A stretch of DNA of 64,000 bases from Anodontia alba (taxonomy: Eukaryota > Mollusca > Bivalvia > Lucinida > Lucinidae): contig OZ024833.1 of assembly GCA_964016985.1 (NCBI GenBank), positions 64,754,687 through 64,818,686 of the forward strand, in the 5' to 3' direction. This document shows, in pieces, positions 41,100 through 51,559 of this stretch. The first letter of the stretch is position 1. Every line of letters begins with the position of its first letter. The notes beneath the pieces were generated by a model. It ran no database searches. It was given only the letters and a program-made list of their open reading frames with translations, and was not told the origin of the DNA. The position numbers and the translations under genes were made by a program.

Positions 41100-41341
41100 T
41101 AGATTATAAATTATCTGGACGAACACTTGGGGTCGGGACGACGTTGGATCAACGTTTGGTCAAGGTGTACCAGCGTTGCTTTGGCGTCAGCCCGGCGAAT
41201 TTGTCGACCGCAATTAACAGTGTAACTAAGTATAATATTTATATATTGTTAGAAGTTTTTAATGAGGACCATATGTAAGATTGGTACACTATTTGCGAAA
41301 TATGTCCTCCTCGAAAAATAAAGACATTATTATTATTATAA
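41100..41341 (+). mobile_element. Retroposon 3' end with (ATT)n tail
   Basis: GC-richer sequence than its surroundings ends in AAATAAAGACATTATTATTATTATA. This fits a LINE 3' end. The 70-codon ORF above it (41066-41278) shows no reverse-transcriptase motif. Confidence 0.5.
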
Positions 41342-41342
41342 C

Positions 41343-41689
41343 TCGAACACCGGTTGCTCGTTTACCTGGGTGATTCGAAGTCGTTTTCGAGTTTTCAGGA
41401 AATTCTTCCGACAGTTCAAAAAAACAAAATTTGGGGGTATTATATGGAAAATTTCTCGTTTTATCATAAAATGTATGTTTTGTGAACTCGTTAGAATCGC
41501 CTCATCGAGGCGATTCTAATGAGTACACACAACATACCAGTGTTTCAAAGAAGATCAAAATGGCTTTCCTAAATTATCCCCTTTTGCCTCTTGACCTGGC
41601 GCTATGATAAATTCTCAGTTTCTCGAACTACCTGTGTTTAGAACAATTTTTATGGTCCAAAAGATGTTCGAGCCATTGAAGGTCGACCG
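41343..41689 (+). mobile_element. PAL-B MITE, left terminus lost
   Basis: CTCGAACACCGGTTGCTCG at the left and GTTCGAGCCATTGAAGGTCG at the right, then ACCG and TA. The hairpin at 41471-41537 (TGTATGTTTTGTGAACTCG) has tip GCCTCATCGAGGC. Confidence 0.83.
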
Positions 41690-41742
41690 TATCTCACGCA
41701 TACCCCCTGTCCCTGGGTTTCTGTAGTGTGTGTAGCGATCAG

Positions 41743-41983
41743 AGCCCAGCTGTTCAAAGCGTCGTTAGCTTAACGAGCTCGTTAAGGGTAATTTCGTTAA
41801 CTGTTTTAGCGGATTTAATACACAATATTCTGATATTTTTTGCTGAAAAAATGTGAGTAGCTTTTGCACTGCAAAAGCTACTCACATTTTTCAGCAAAAC
41901 ATTTCAGCTGATTTTATGTATAGTTCGATGTAAATTTTAACGAATCGTTTACTAACGATGTCGTTAGCTTTGAACAACTGGGC
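41743..41983 (+). mobile_element. Family C MITE
   Basis: GCCCAGCTGTTCAAAGCG and CTTTGAACAACTGGGC. Same orientation and nearly the same hairpin as 3880. Confidence 0.9.
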
Positions 41984-42130
41984 GCAGGCTTCGAACAGTG
42001 CTCTGAGTCATCTAGCCCTACGGCGTCTGGCACGGGGCGCGAAGCCGATGGACACCTGTCACATTTAATTGGTCTCCGGTGGCTGCGCAGCCCGATCTGG
42101 CTCACCGACCACTTAATGCAACTTTTAACA

Positions 42131-42315
42131 TAGAATGGACTCTTGTTACCTCAAACTCCAAAGGACCAACGTTTTCACTTTGAGTTAAAAGCGGTTTTGT
42201 GATAACAAGAGTTTTAATGTAAAGAACATAAAGCAAAGCAAAACCAACATCATCGAAAATTTAGTTTGACGTAAGCAGTAGTTTGAGTTATCAGTGTTTG
42301 AGATAACGAGAGCAA
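42131..42315. mobile_element. Family O-like decayed element
   Basis: ATGGACTCTTGTTACCTCAA at the left and GTTTGAGATAACGAGAGC at the right keep the O pattern. No central hairpin. Confidence 0.55.
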
Positions 42316-42609
42316 ACATTATTTTAAATTTGTATGTTTGATTTTTTGTTTCAGGTAGAAACTCAGGGATTAAATTCAGTCCGATGCTGTTCTGTAGGTT
42401 TATATGTTAGGGTTGGATTGGAAGAGTCACCAACTAGCTAGAGCTTATGTGAATACATACAAGTCAATGGGAGAGCACTCAAAGCCTCCTTTCTCAAAGG
42501 GCGGCCACTCTAGCAGAAATAACTTTAATAACCACGTGACATTTTGATGCGCGTATATATCAAATTCTGCAACTTTGGCAAGGGAGATAAATTTTGTGGC
42601 TTCGTGTTT

Positions 42610-42765
42610 GCTTTCATATGCATCAACCCCTTTTAAAAAGGGATCTACTCTAAAAAGAGAAATTGCTCCCTTTGGAAAGACTTTGCTCCGCAGAGGTGCA
42701 TTTTTTTTCCTTTTAGAATAGACCCACTTTCAGAAGAGACTAAAAAGAATTTTGACAACGTCATC
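42610..42765. mobile_element. Family G element
   Basis: AAAGGGATCTACTCTAAAAAG and CCTTTTAGAATAGACCC, with an inner duplication of the GCTCC segment. Confidence 0.72.
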
Positions 42766-42982
42766 TAGCTTTAAATTGTATAAATTTCCCTTCATATATA
42801 CCAAAATGTTATGCATACCTTCATAATTCATCAAATGAATTTTTCTGAGAAATAGTTTTGAAGCATAACAGACATTCAGAGATAAAATTGATTTATTATT
42901 ATATCCAGAGACAAGACCAAATTTGATTTATGGTTTGGCTGGTTCCGTTTACGGGAAGTAGGGAACTCCGACTTTCATGGGA

Positions 42983-43155
42983 GGTAACTCTGTTAGCTAG
43001 TTTTGTCCCCCTTCTGAAAAGGGATCTACCCTAAAAGGAAAGAATTTGCTCCCCTTGAGAGCAAATTCTTTCCTTTTAGAGTAGACCTCTTTTCAGTAGG
43101 AGAAGGGGATTGATGTGCAGGAAAGCCAACAGGAAGTCACAAAAGTTGTCACCCT
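42983..43155. mobile_element. Family G element
   Basis: GGGAGGTAACTCTGTTAGC at the left and GTCACAAAAGTTGTCACCC at the right. Inner stem CTACCCTAAAAGGAAAG with CTTTCCTTTTAGAGTAG around GCTCCCCTTGAGAGC. Confidence 0.8.
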
Positions 43156-43479
43156 TGGCGGAAGTCGCCGAAAGTCTACCAAGTATATCAAGCCCCCTTA
43201 AATTGAAACACATGTTTGCTTTGACAGAATGCAGTCAAATGACCAGCAATATATTTTTTCTTTGTTTTGTTTTCTGGTGTGACTAGCCTGTGCTATAAAC
43301 TCGTGCTGTTGGTGACTTTTCTTTTATGTAAAAGGTAAAAGGATATCTAATTCATATATTTATCTGTCTTTACTACTAAGCAATGGGACATTCAATACAG
43401 CAAAACGCATGTGCCTTCCTTATCCTTTAAGTATAAGGAGACAGTCATTAGGTTAAGACACCTCTTCTAAGCCAATGCT
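43156..43479. other. No gene seen
   Basis: Unique sequence with no ORF of note. Confidence 0.5.
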
Positions 43480-43758
43480 CATCACGAAAACATACCTATA
43501 TGATTTTGACCCCCTTAAACCCCACTTTTATATAGTAAAACTGGGGTTTACAAGGGTATACAATAATTTTCTTACTTCTGCTCAGAAACATAGATTGTGG
43601 GTACTCGTTAGAACCGCCTCGCCGAGGCAGTTCTAACGAGTACCCACAATCTATGTTTTGAGGAGAAATATGAAAAAATATCAGAATTTTGATATGAAAA
43701 CTTTCAGTTTTTGGTGGTGAAATTTTCAATATATTTGAATAGGCATGTTTTCGTAATG
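43480..43758 (+). mobile_element. PAL-A MITE, full copy
   Basis: Termini CATCACGAAAACA and TGTTTTCGTAATG. One arm mismatch (GAGGCAG) in the hairpin. Confidence 0.92.
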
Positions 43759-43779
43759 TCTTGATAAGCCAACGTTTTA

Positions 43780-43890
43780 AACTAAAATATTGATAATTTT
43801 CTGATTTCTCCACAAACACACATGTTAGGCGCTTCGAATGAGTACCCACAATATATGTTTTTGTGGAGAAATAAAAATAAATATTTATCT
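43780..43890. mobile_element. PAL-A2 hairpin, left arm shortened
   Basis: TTTCTCCACAAACACACATG and ATGTTTTTGTGGAGAAA form the outer stem. TTAGGCGCTTCGAATGAGTA is what is left of the inner hairpin. It lies 22 bp from a PAL-A copy. Confidence 0.7.
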
Positions 43891-44387
43891 TCATACACAG
43901 CCGTATTATCTATAGCTATGCAAGATATTGTATTTTACTATATAATATGAGAAATGAGGCAGAGTTTGGTTATGCAGCACATTAAGATTGATTTGTGCAG
44001 TAAAAATGGTTGGTAGAAGTAATGAACAAATTACAAAGCCGATTCAAAACGCAAAATTTTGTAGAAGATAAAAATCGCCTAATAATGTATATTATGAGGG
44101 AATATTGGAGATCTGTTAAATGGTGTCTTGTCCCCAACCATGACTAATGAACTTAATTCAGTCGCTTATCGTATTTGATGTTACATTATTACATTTTATG
44201 TTATAATTTCTATGAATTTATTATGCTACTAATATATTCCAAATTACTGGGATGTAACTTCAAAGCAGCTAAAGGACTTGTATATATGATTTGTAATAAT
44301 GACAACAATTTCTGAATGTCATTCTTTACATGTCCTATTGCTTAGAATAAAGCTTCTCCGAAACAAATGTACATGTATATATGAGCC
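43891..44387. other. AT-rich sequence, no gene seen
   Basis: Nothing recognised. Confidence 0.5.
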
Positions 44388-44620
44388 GGGGCACAGCATT
44401 TTCTACAATATCACATTTGCGCCCACCGAAGACTCAGGTCAGCCTGCGCATTGACGCAGGCTGATCAGAGTCTTCGCTGTCCTCCTGAAGACGCTTTTGA
44501 TCATTAGCTACCCACAGTGTGCCCTGCGAAGACTCTGATCAACCTGCGCGGAAGCGCAGGCTGATCTGAGTCTTCGCTGGACGCACAAGCATTCTAGAAG
44601 GAAATGCTGTATCCCGGCTG
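44388..44620. mobile_element. Family D element, best copy
   Basis: Ends GAGCCGGGGCACAGCATTTT and AATGCTGTATCCCGGCT. Two hairpins: CCGAAGACTCAGGTCAGCCT paired with GCTGATCAGAGTCTTCGCTG, and GCGAAGACTCTGATCAACCT paired with GGCTGATCTGAGTCTTCGC. A spacer follows the first stem. This defines D as a double-hairpin element. Confidence 0.88.
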
Positions 44621-44759
44621 AGATAGATAGACGTCACTTTATTTACCCAAAATATTCAGACAGTCATATCAGAATCTACGCTGTTTGCCATTCATTTAGA
44701 TTTGTTTTTTTTTTTTTTTTTTTGACACAATAATTCCAACTCTTCATCTTTACACACAT
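44621..44759. other. H/J half-stem and poly-T
   Basis: ATCAGAATCTACGCTGTTTGC at 44669, then a T run at 44704-44723. Confidence 0.5.
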
Positions 44760-45010
44760 TCCAGATCTATTTTTCTTCCGCCGTCTGAAAACAATGACAT
44801 TTTGGCAATATTTGTAAAAGTATGAGGACAAAGTTGGAATTATATGGAATACATTATTATTATTGTGGATTTTATCCATGTGTAAGCTCCGACGAATCGT
44901 TCGCGAACTTAACATAAAAACCCTTCTAGCTTTTATCAGTTTGTCAGTGATTCGGCGATGTTTTACACATCGATAAAATTCACAGAAGCAATCATTCCTT
45001 AAATTATAAA
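44760..45010. mobile_element. Family F element
   Basis: CCAGATCTATTTTTCTTCCGCC at the left. Opposed ATTTTATCCATGTGTAAGC and TTTACACATCGATAAAATTC. Collinear with 7736-7980. Confidence 0.7.
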
Positions 45011-45096
45011 AAAAATAATAATAATAAAAATGTGGTCAGCCAAATTTGTTCAAAATTTTGAATATTAGAGTAAATGCGGCATATCAACTGATTTAA

Positions 45097-45231
45097 CCTT
45101 GCCATGCTGAAAAAATCAAGATGTCACACCCATTTCTAATTCTCAGCCAATCAGATTACTGAATCCAGGCTGTTGCTACAAATTCACATGCTTCATGACA
45201 AACAGTGCACTTCCAGATCAGTTGGCTTCTA
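45097..45231 (-). mobile_element. Family I MITE, half element
   Basis: TTAA at 45093-45096, CCTTGCCATGCTGAA at the left. It stops in mid-hairpin at CAGTTGGCTTCT, directly against a family J element. Confidence 0.82.
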
Positions 45232-45428
45232 TTCTAAATATTTGGACACTTTAACGTCTAAAATTTGAACAACTTCATTTTTTTCTAATGTTGATTTGTC
45301 TGAAAACAAATGCTGGATGTGACAGAGAGTGTAGACTCTGATCTGACGCCACGTTCTGTGGCGTCAGATCTGGGTTTTCCGTGTTTGCTCAGGCCTGTCT
45401 GTGCCAGTATTTAGGGTAAATATGGTAA
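45232..45428. mobile_element. Family J element, full copy
   Basis: Ends ATTCTAAATATTTGGACAC and CCAGTATTTAGGGTAAAT are opposed. The stem is GAGTGTAGACTCTGATCTG with CAGATCTGGGTTTTCCG, the tip ACGCCACGTTCTGTGGCGT. Confidence 0.85.
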
Positions 45429-45431
45429 GTA

Positions 45432-45636
45432 AACCCTAACAGCGCTGCTGGCCAAAACAAATAAATTTGCAAACAGTGTAGATCCAGATGAGACGGCTCA
45501 AATGAGCCGTCTCATCAGGATCTGCACTGTTTGCAGTTCTGGTTTAGATGTGTGACCGATATCCCCATTTGCAACAATGGAATTTGCCTAATGCAAAGAT
45601 GGAAGAGTCCACTTCAGAAACTCAGTGGTGTATGGG
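45432..45636 (+). mobile_element. Family H MITE, full copy
   Basis: Right TTAA at 45637-45640. The stem is CAAACAGTGTAGATCCAG with GGATCTGCACTGTTTGC, the tip GACGGCTCAAATGAGCCGTC. I, J and H lie head to tail here with almost no spacer. Confidence 0.87.
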
Positions 45637-45928
45637 TTAATATTTTGCTAATTTAGTTTCTTCTTTCAATTCTTCTGCATGGTCATCGCATGTTCCGTCT
45701 TTCAGAAAACTAAATCTTCTCTTTTCAAGAATTTGATGTAAAAGCGTACATATAATTCAACATAAGTCCAGGAATGATGTTTCTCAGCTCCTTAATTTAT
45801 AAACGGAAAGAGAACCCTGAAAATAAATCATTAAATAATGATTTATCACATGCTAGCCAAAACTCCCAACATTCAGCATGAAATATCTCGCGAATGTGGT
45901 TGGTCTGCATGCATGAAAATGTGATAAA

Positions 45929-46031
45929 TCAGTTATACCATGGTTCTGCGCATGTACGTGCGATAATGCACACGCTCACGCTCGTGCATTATTGCATCGT
46001 ACATGCGCACGAACCATGGTATAACTAATTT
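45929..46031. mobile_element. Palindrome X
   Basis: AGTTATACCATGGTTCTGCG faces GCACGAACCATGGTATAACT. The tip is GCACACGCTCACGCTCGTGC. The wider flanks repeat ATGTGATAAATCA at 45907 and its relative at 45838, so it may be part of a larger element. Confidence 0.82.
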
Positions 46032-46667
46032 TTCCTTTTTTTTTTTTTTTGTTGCACTATTTGGATTAGAATTCCATAAATTTGAGTATTTGAGTTTTTA
46101 TTTTGTATATGTACATCTTACGTTTTAACAAGAAAAGACAAAAGTTAGAAAGTCGGCAAAAATGAATGTTATGCTCTGAGCCAATATTTTACTGTGACTG
46201 ACTGGGTGAGCAAATAGATAAAGTTTGTGGATCAGGTATTGTTTTTCACTCATCATTAAGGGTGAGTATGGATAACAACTTTAGTTAAGTAATAAAACTG
46301 TGAGGTTTGTTTTATTAATTTTTGATATATATTATCTCTCAAAATTTGTCAGCCAGTATATGAAATCGAATATATACAGTATGTTAAACAATTTTTAGTG
46401 TAGCAAGTAGGCCTATCCAAGAAATGTCTGTAAAAAATCCTTTATTCTTAGAACAATGCCTTCATTCCTGCGAAGCAACATCTACGCTCTTACACCTTTT
46501 TAAGCTTAACATAAACATTTTCGTATGTGTTGAAAAAAGCAAGTGCGAGTTTATTAATTTTTAAGTTTTCAGACTTCACTATTTTCATTATGTAACTGGT
46601 ATTGTTTTGGCTGGTACTAAACTGTGACGTCACTATTATTATTGACGTCAAGAGATATTGTATATAC
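46032..46667. other. AT-rich sequence, no gene seen
   Basis: GTGACGTCACTATTATTATT with GACGTC at 46624-46649 is a minor opposed pair. A 71-codon minus-strand ORF at 46490-46705 lacks any domain. Confidence 0.5.
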
Positions 46668-46687
46668 CCTAAATATTCAGACACATT

Positions 46688-46792
46688 ATCCCAGATGGCA
46701 CACAAATTAGAAACAACGTCGTTTCAACATAACGTCTGACGTTGAATCAACGTTGAATCGACGATGATTCAACGTTGTAAACCTGCTGGGTA
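46688..46792. mobile_element. Family M element, diverged
   Basis: GATGGCACACAAATTAG at the left and CAACGTTGTAAACCTGCTGGG at the right, with several AACGTTGAATCAACG motifs between. TATACCCTAAATATTCAGAC just before it (46661) is a family J end. Confidence 0.7.
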
Positions 46793-46801
46793 ACTTCTTA
46801 A

Positions 46802-47002
46802 CTATAGCCATGCTGAATAGATTAAGATGCCACACCTAACTGCCAGCTAATCAGATTGCTTGGTCTAGGTTGTTGAAACAAATTCACATACTAAATGACA
46901 AACAGTGCAGATCCAGAACATTTGGCTTCTGAAGAAGCCAACTAATCTGGATCTACACTGTTTGCAAGGGGCAGGATATATCCGGGTTCAGCAGGACCAG
47001 GG
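46802..47002 (-). mobile_element. Family I MITE, full copy
   Basis: TTAA at 46798-46801 and the altered TCAA at the right. ATAGCCATGCTGAATAGATT and GGTTCAGCAGGACCAGGG are the ends, the tip TTGGCTTCTGAAGAAGCCAA. Confidence 0.88.
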
Positions 47003-47011
47003 TCAAATTAT

Positions 47012-47185
47012 CACCTGAAATTATTTCGCTCTAAAATTCGAAGAAGGCTGTTTGACTTCTTCGTGATATGGCTAAAACTGCTGGATGAGTGACAAACAGT
47101 GTAGACCCTGATTAGATGCCGCGTTCTGAGGCGTCTGATCTGGGTCTAGTGTTTGCTTAGGGATGCCTGTCCGAATATGGTACAC
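47012..47185. mobile_element. Family J element
   Basis: GACAAACAGTGTAGACCCTG with GGGTCTAGTGTTTGC. Both outer ends are lost. Confidence 0.7.
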
Positions 47186-47228
47186 CTCAGGGGGAGATCA
47201 CTCGAAGCTGAAAGCAGATATGATCCAC

Positions 47229-47457
47229 CTCATGACAAAACCAACAAAATGGAATGTGCGCCCAGCAAAGACTCAGATCAGCCTGGGCATACGCCCAGTC
47301 TGATCAGAGCCTTTGCTGTCCCCATGAAGAAAGCTTGGATCCTTCGCTACCCACTGAGCGCACAGTGAAGACTTGGATCGGAGTCGGCGGATGCCCAGGT
47401 TGATCTGAGTCTTCGCTGGGCGCTCATGCCATTTTGTTGGTTTTGTCATGTGGTTCA
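47229..47457. mobile_element. Family D element, full copy
   Basis: Outer ends CATGACAAAACCAACAAAATG and CATTTTGTTGGTTTTGTCATG are an exact inverted repeat and differ from the ends of the copy at 44388. Double hairpin with GATCAGCCTGGGCATACGCC as the first stem. Confidence 0.87.
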
Positions 47458-47491
47458 TATAAATTTGCTTAACACAAACAATTTCTTGATT

Positions 47492-47590
47492 TAAGAATCC
47501 CTTCTGAAAGAGGGCTTCTTTAAAGGAAAGGATTTGCTGTCTCATGGGAAAATGGAGACAAATACTTTTAGGTCGAAGTGATCTACCCTT
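47492..47590. mobile_element. Family G fragment
   Basis: CCCTTCTGAAAGAGGGCTTC and AAAGGAAAGGATTTGCTG. The right half is lost. Confidence 0.5.
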
Positions 47591-47904
47591 GAAGGTGAAA
47601 CTAGTCACCATAACGTATTACTGACGCTCGTACATGTACGTCTGTAAGTTGAAAATATTATTGGTGGTCCATTTCGATTGTGAGTTTAAGTAAAATTCGA
47701 CCTGACTTTTACCAGCTGGAACATAAAACAGGTAAGTTGCAAATTTAAATGTAAAACTGATGGTGTACATACAGATAGACTAAACAAATACTAAATGAAT
47801 ATAAATTCATGTCAAGATATGACAAACATTCTTTATTATTTCGAACACAGTGTTTTTGTCTGTGTATATCAGATAATGTGCAAATGCATTTGTGTCTGTT
47901 TTGA
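47591..47904. other. No gene seen
   Basis: Unique sequence. The 96-codon ORF at 47795-48085 runs into a family E hairpin and is not supported. Confidence 0.5.
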
Positions 47905-48098
47905 ACCTGAAGCGCTCAGCAAAATTTGTAGCAGACGATATTCTATTTTTGTTTTTGTTTTTTTCACAGAAAACAAGTCTAGACATTTCACGCGAATCGT
48001 TTTGACAGACGATTCACATGAAATGTCGAGACTTATTTTCTGTGAAAAATATAAGAAATCAAAATATCGTCTGCCACAGTTGTGATTAGCGCTTTAAA
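47905..48098. mobile_element. Family E MITE
   Basis: CTGAAGCGCTCAGCAAAATT and TTAGCGCTTTAAAGG, with arms CAAGTCTAGACATTTCACGC and inverse. The tip is GAATCGTTTTGACAGACGATTC. Confidence 0.85.
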
Positions 48099-48374
48099 GG
48101 TAAATGCATTTCTGTTTAGGTTTAATCTTTCAAATCTTTGAAAATCTTTGAAAAGATGCAAACCGATACGCTGTTTACGTAATCGGTCTTCGATAAAGGA
48201 TAGTTGGTGTCTGGAACACTAATTCTTCATTATTCTTAGCTAAAGTGCATGTGAAGGTTTTGCTAAACCATTTACATGTAGATGCTGCAGACGATGATAA
48301 AGTTTTCTTTTTACAAACAAAGCATAGACTCAGATTAGCCGTTGTGGCTGCGATAATAAAATACTTTTGCAACC

Positions 48375-48450
48375 ATGCTAACAACGTAGATCCTGATGAG
48401 ACGGCTCAAAATGAGCCGTCTCATCAGGATCTACGCTGTTTTCCCTTTTC
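48375..48450. mobile_element. Family H core hairpin
   Basis: A clean stem on GTAGATCCTGATGAGACGG with tip GGCTCAAAATGAGCC. TTAA ends are not seen. It abuts PAL-A at 48451. Confidence 0.8.
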
Positions 48451-48534
48451 CATCACGAAAACATGTCTATATAATTTTGACCCTCTTAAACCCCACTTTT
48501 ATATAGTAAAACTGGGGTTAACAGGGGTATACAT
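48451..48534 (+). mobile_element. PAL-A MITE, left end only
   Basis: CATCACGAAAACA through the GGGGTTAACAGGGG block. It stops at GTATACATTTTTGAG, before the hairpin. Confidence 0.88.
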
Positions 48535-49243
48535 TTTTGAGTCTGCTAGCGACAGCTAGCAGGCTCTATGCAATCGCATGGGGTTTTTTACTACGTCACA
48601 AGCGGATTTTCATCACCGCTATATTCATACGCGCACTACTTCTTAATCAGACGCAATGCGGCACTATTACGGCGAACTGAATGTGAAGCAGGGGAATTTT
48701 TTATAGCTTTTCTATTTCGCTAACATAACTGTAACTGAAATCGATTTAGATAGTGCAATTTGAAACATAGACTTCAAAATTCGGTGTAGTAATACACGCG
48801 CTACTTTTCTCAATCACCCCACGCCATCTTTGATGTTGTGCTTAGCAACGGAAGCTGAACGAAAAGAAAGTATCAGAATCTACTTATTCGATATTGAATA
48901 TAGCAAGACATCAGGCATTTAATTCATTCCTCCTACATGAAATTACTTTATTCACACCTCAGTGACACGGAGTTGTCTGACGACTGCTGGCCCATTTATA
49001 CGTTATGACCCTTCTTTTGTGGACATCGGAAAATCTCTTGAAAACAGAAAAGGGTAGGCATAGCTGGTCGGGCTAATCTGTTGATGCTTAGGTGAAGCAC
49101 TATCAAATGACAATCAGTTATTAAAGCTAATCTGGATTGAACATAGCCATTTCAAATTTATTTAATCTGCTCGTCTTCATAATAAGTTGATAAAGATAAA
49201 TTTATAAAATTGCACCAGAATAATCGTGGAGCTACATCAGGTG
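48535..49243. other. Unique sequence, no gene seen
   Basis: A short opposed pair GAGTCTGCTAGC/GCTAGCAGGCTC at 48539. Otherwise no ORF or repeat. Confidence 0.5.
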
Positions 49244-49721
49244 TTGAATGTCGGTATTTGGGAATACCGAAATCCAATATTTACCGGAATCTACCGGAAT
49301 CCAATATTAATTACCGAAATCCAACTATATTGTCAAGTTTACCATGCTTTGTGTAAATTTAGACATATACACTGTTAAATAATATATAATCAAACAATAT
49401 CGCCAAGTTAAGAATAATCATGATTTTGGAATAATACGATTTTATTAACGTTTTTTACAATTTCGGAATCTACCGAAATCCAATATTAATTACCGAAATC
49501 CAACTATATTATCAAGTTTACCATGATTTGTATAAATGTAAACATATTCACTGTTAAATAATATATAAACAGATAATATGTCCAAATTTGGAAGAAGTTT
49601 TTGGAATAATAACGATTTTATTAACGTTTATATAATTTTCATAGGTGGATCGAGTTACTTCCCTTCGTAGCTTAGCTCTGTGACGGGTACATAGAAGTAC
49701 CTGGGAACACAGCGAAACATT

Positions 49722-49815
49722 TTTCATATTTTTCCAATAAATAAACCTTTGATTTTTCCTGCAAATTGTCTCCACTGGAGACGATATCAAGCATGAGATG
49801 TCAAGATATGAAGCA
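49722..49815. mobile_element. Family E core
   Basis: CTTTGATTTTTCCTGCAAATT and AGCATGAGATGTCAAGATATG around TCTCCACTGGAGA. Confidence 0.6.
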
Positions 49816-49929
49816 TAGTATTGGTTTGGTTTTGTATTTAACTGCATGCAAATCGGTAGCCTAACGATTGTAAAAACTCTCCCACAAATACTTCATTTAA
49901 ATGGATTTGTCCAAACTTAAACTTTACCA

Positions 49930-49990
49930 CTTTAATTTCTGGGCTAATTCAGCAGATGACACAGAATACAGCGTCTGATCAGGGTCTGTT

Positions 49991-50026
<36 letters not shown>

Positions 50027-50375
50027 TTTGTTTGATTTTGGCATTGAATTGTATACAAACTAAAAACTCTCCCACAAAAACTATAAGCTTACCCATGGCT
50101 AATTCAACAGACAATTTGTTATTTCTTATTTTTCCCTGAAAGGGTTTGATCCGGGTCTACACCTTTTTTGTACGCATATAAAGCATTGACCAGTAACAAC
50201 CTTACGCGGCGTTCAGCCGATCCCGGTTAGGGAGGGTTGTTACAGATTCTGTGCGTTATATAGCTATGTCTGGTAGATAGTTATTTAAGCCTGGTGAACT
50301 CAAATAGTGTAGTCCTAGATCAGACGCCGCTCTCCGTGGCATTTGATCTGGAACTACGGTATTTGCTTATGTCCT
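49930..50375. mobile_element. Family E and J pieces with poly-T
   Basis: TGGGCTAATTCAGCAGATGAC (49939) and GGCTAATTCAACAGACAATT (50097) are E left ends. AGTGTAGTCCTAGATCAGACG and GATCTGGAACTACGGTATTTG (50306-50365) form a J stem. A 35-bp T run lies at 49990-50025. Confidence 0.6.
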
Positions 50376-50603
50376 TTTATAAAAACCTATCAGGTTTACA
50401 ATTTCAGAATTCTCTTTATAGACATTCGCTTTTTTTTATACATTAAAAGTTGCATTAATTATTTTATTTCTGGAGTTGAGTTTACAGCTTTAAAATATGT
50501 TTACTATTATTCTATTTCATATGGCATTGTTAAATTTATGACACGGGCGTCAAGCTAAAAAAGTGCCTTTGAACATGCGCAAAATGTACGGATTCACCCC
50601 AAC
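50376..50603. other. Interior spacer of foldback element
   Basis: A 71-codon ORF at 50343-50558 is AT-rich with no domain. Confidence 0.45.
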
Positions 50604-50835
50604 GGGCAAACGACGTCTTAGGAACGTCGCATCCACGTTGTGTGCCCGCTGGGACATCTTCCAGTTGCCCTGCATGCAGTCTCATCCGGGCCTTTGATCT
50701 CGATTCATACATTTTGCGGTACCAATGAGTCTGTTAGCCGACAGCGAAGACCCTGATCAGGCTGTGCATCCGCGCAGTCTATCATCTGGGCCTTCGCTGT
50801 CCACATATGTCTGAGGACACGTTTCCGTATGGCAT
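50604..50835. mobile_element. Family M fragment followed by family D long form
   Basis: ACGACGTCTTAGGAACGTCG and CACGTTGTGTGCCCGCTGGG (50612-50655) are M. From 50660, GCCCTGCATGCAGTCTCATC, GCGAAGACCCTGATCAGGCT and GTTTCCGTATGGCATGG are D. Confidence 0.65.
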
Positions 50836-50912
50836 GGCAGATATATGGCTGATTCTTCAAATTGTTTAGTTTAATATTTGAATATATAGTGTGTTTTTAT
50901 ATACTTTATGCT

Positions 50913-50915
<3 letters not shown>

Positions 50916-50972
<57 letters not shown>
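50916..50972. repeat. (GA)n microsatellite
   Basis: About 28 GA units within the foldback interior. Confidence 0.97.
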
Positions 50973-50975
<3 letters not shown>

Positions 50976-51559
50976 TTATTACATTAAATTGATTACTTAA
51001 TTGTGGAATAAAACAGTGCAAGTATAAAACATATCTTGCTATATTTTATTCTGTTTGCCCTCTTTCGTTATCTGCCCAGGCTAAAAGTAATGTTTCGCTG
51101 TGTTTCCCCGTATTTCTATATACTCGTCACAGAGCAAAGCTACGAAGGGGAGTAACTCCACCTATGAAAATTATAAAAACGTTAATAAAATCATTATTAT
51201 TCCAAAAAATTCTTCCAAACTTGGCCATATTGTTTAATTATATATTATTTAACAGTGTATATGTCTTAATTTACACAAATCATGGTAAACTTGATAATAT
51301 AGTTGGATTTCGGTAATTTATATTGGATTTCGGTAGATTCCGAAATTGTAAAAAACGTTAATGAAATCGTTATTATTCCAAAAAATTCTTCCAAACTTGG
51401 CCATATTGTTTAATTATATATTATTTAACATTATATATGTCTAAATTTACACAAATCATGATAAACTTGATAATATAATTGGATTTCGGTAATTAATATT
51501 GGATTCCGGTAGATTCCGGTAAACACTGGATTTCGGTAATCCCAAATACCCTTGAATGT

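Larger units (their letters stand above)
49252..51551. mobile_element. 2.3 kb foldback element with 8-bp target duplication
   Basis: The ends CGGTATTTGGGA and (inverted) GGGTATTTGGGA are flanked by the direct repeat TTGAATGT (49244-49251 and 51552-51559). The arms are long: 49252-49725 pairs with about 51070-51551. Each arm contains two tandem copies of a roughly 176-bp unit starting at TACCGAAATCCAACTATATT. The inner arm ends are GGTGGATCGAGTTACTTCCC and its inverse. The interior (49726-51069) has no transposase ORF and is filled with E, J, M and D pieces, poly-T and a GA microsatellite. An 8-bp duplication is usual for hAT-type elements, among others. Confidence 0.85.

Noticed and set aside
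41066..41278. LINE reverse-transcriptase fragment
   Set aside because: No RT or endonuclease motif is visible. Only the tail supports a retroposon.
47795..48085. 96-codon ORF
   Set aside because: Its second half is the family E hairpin.
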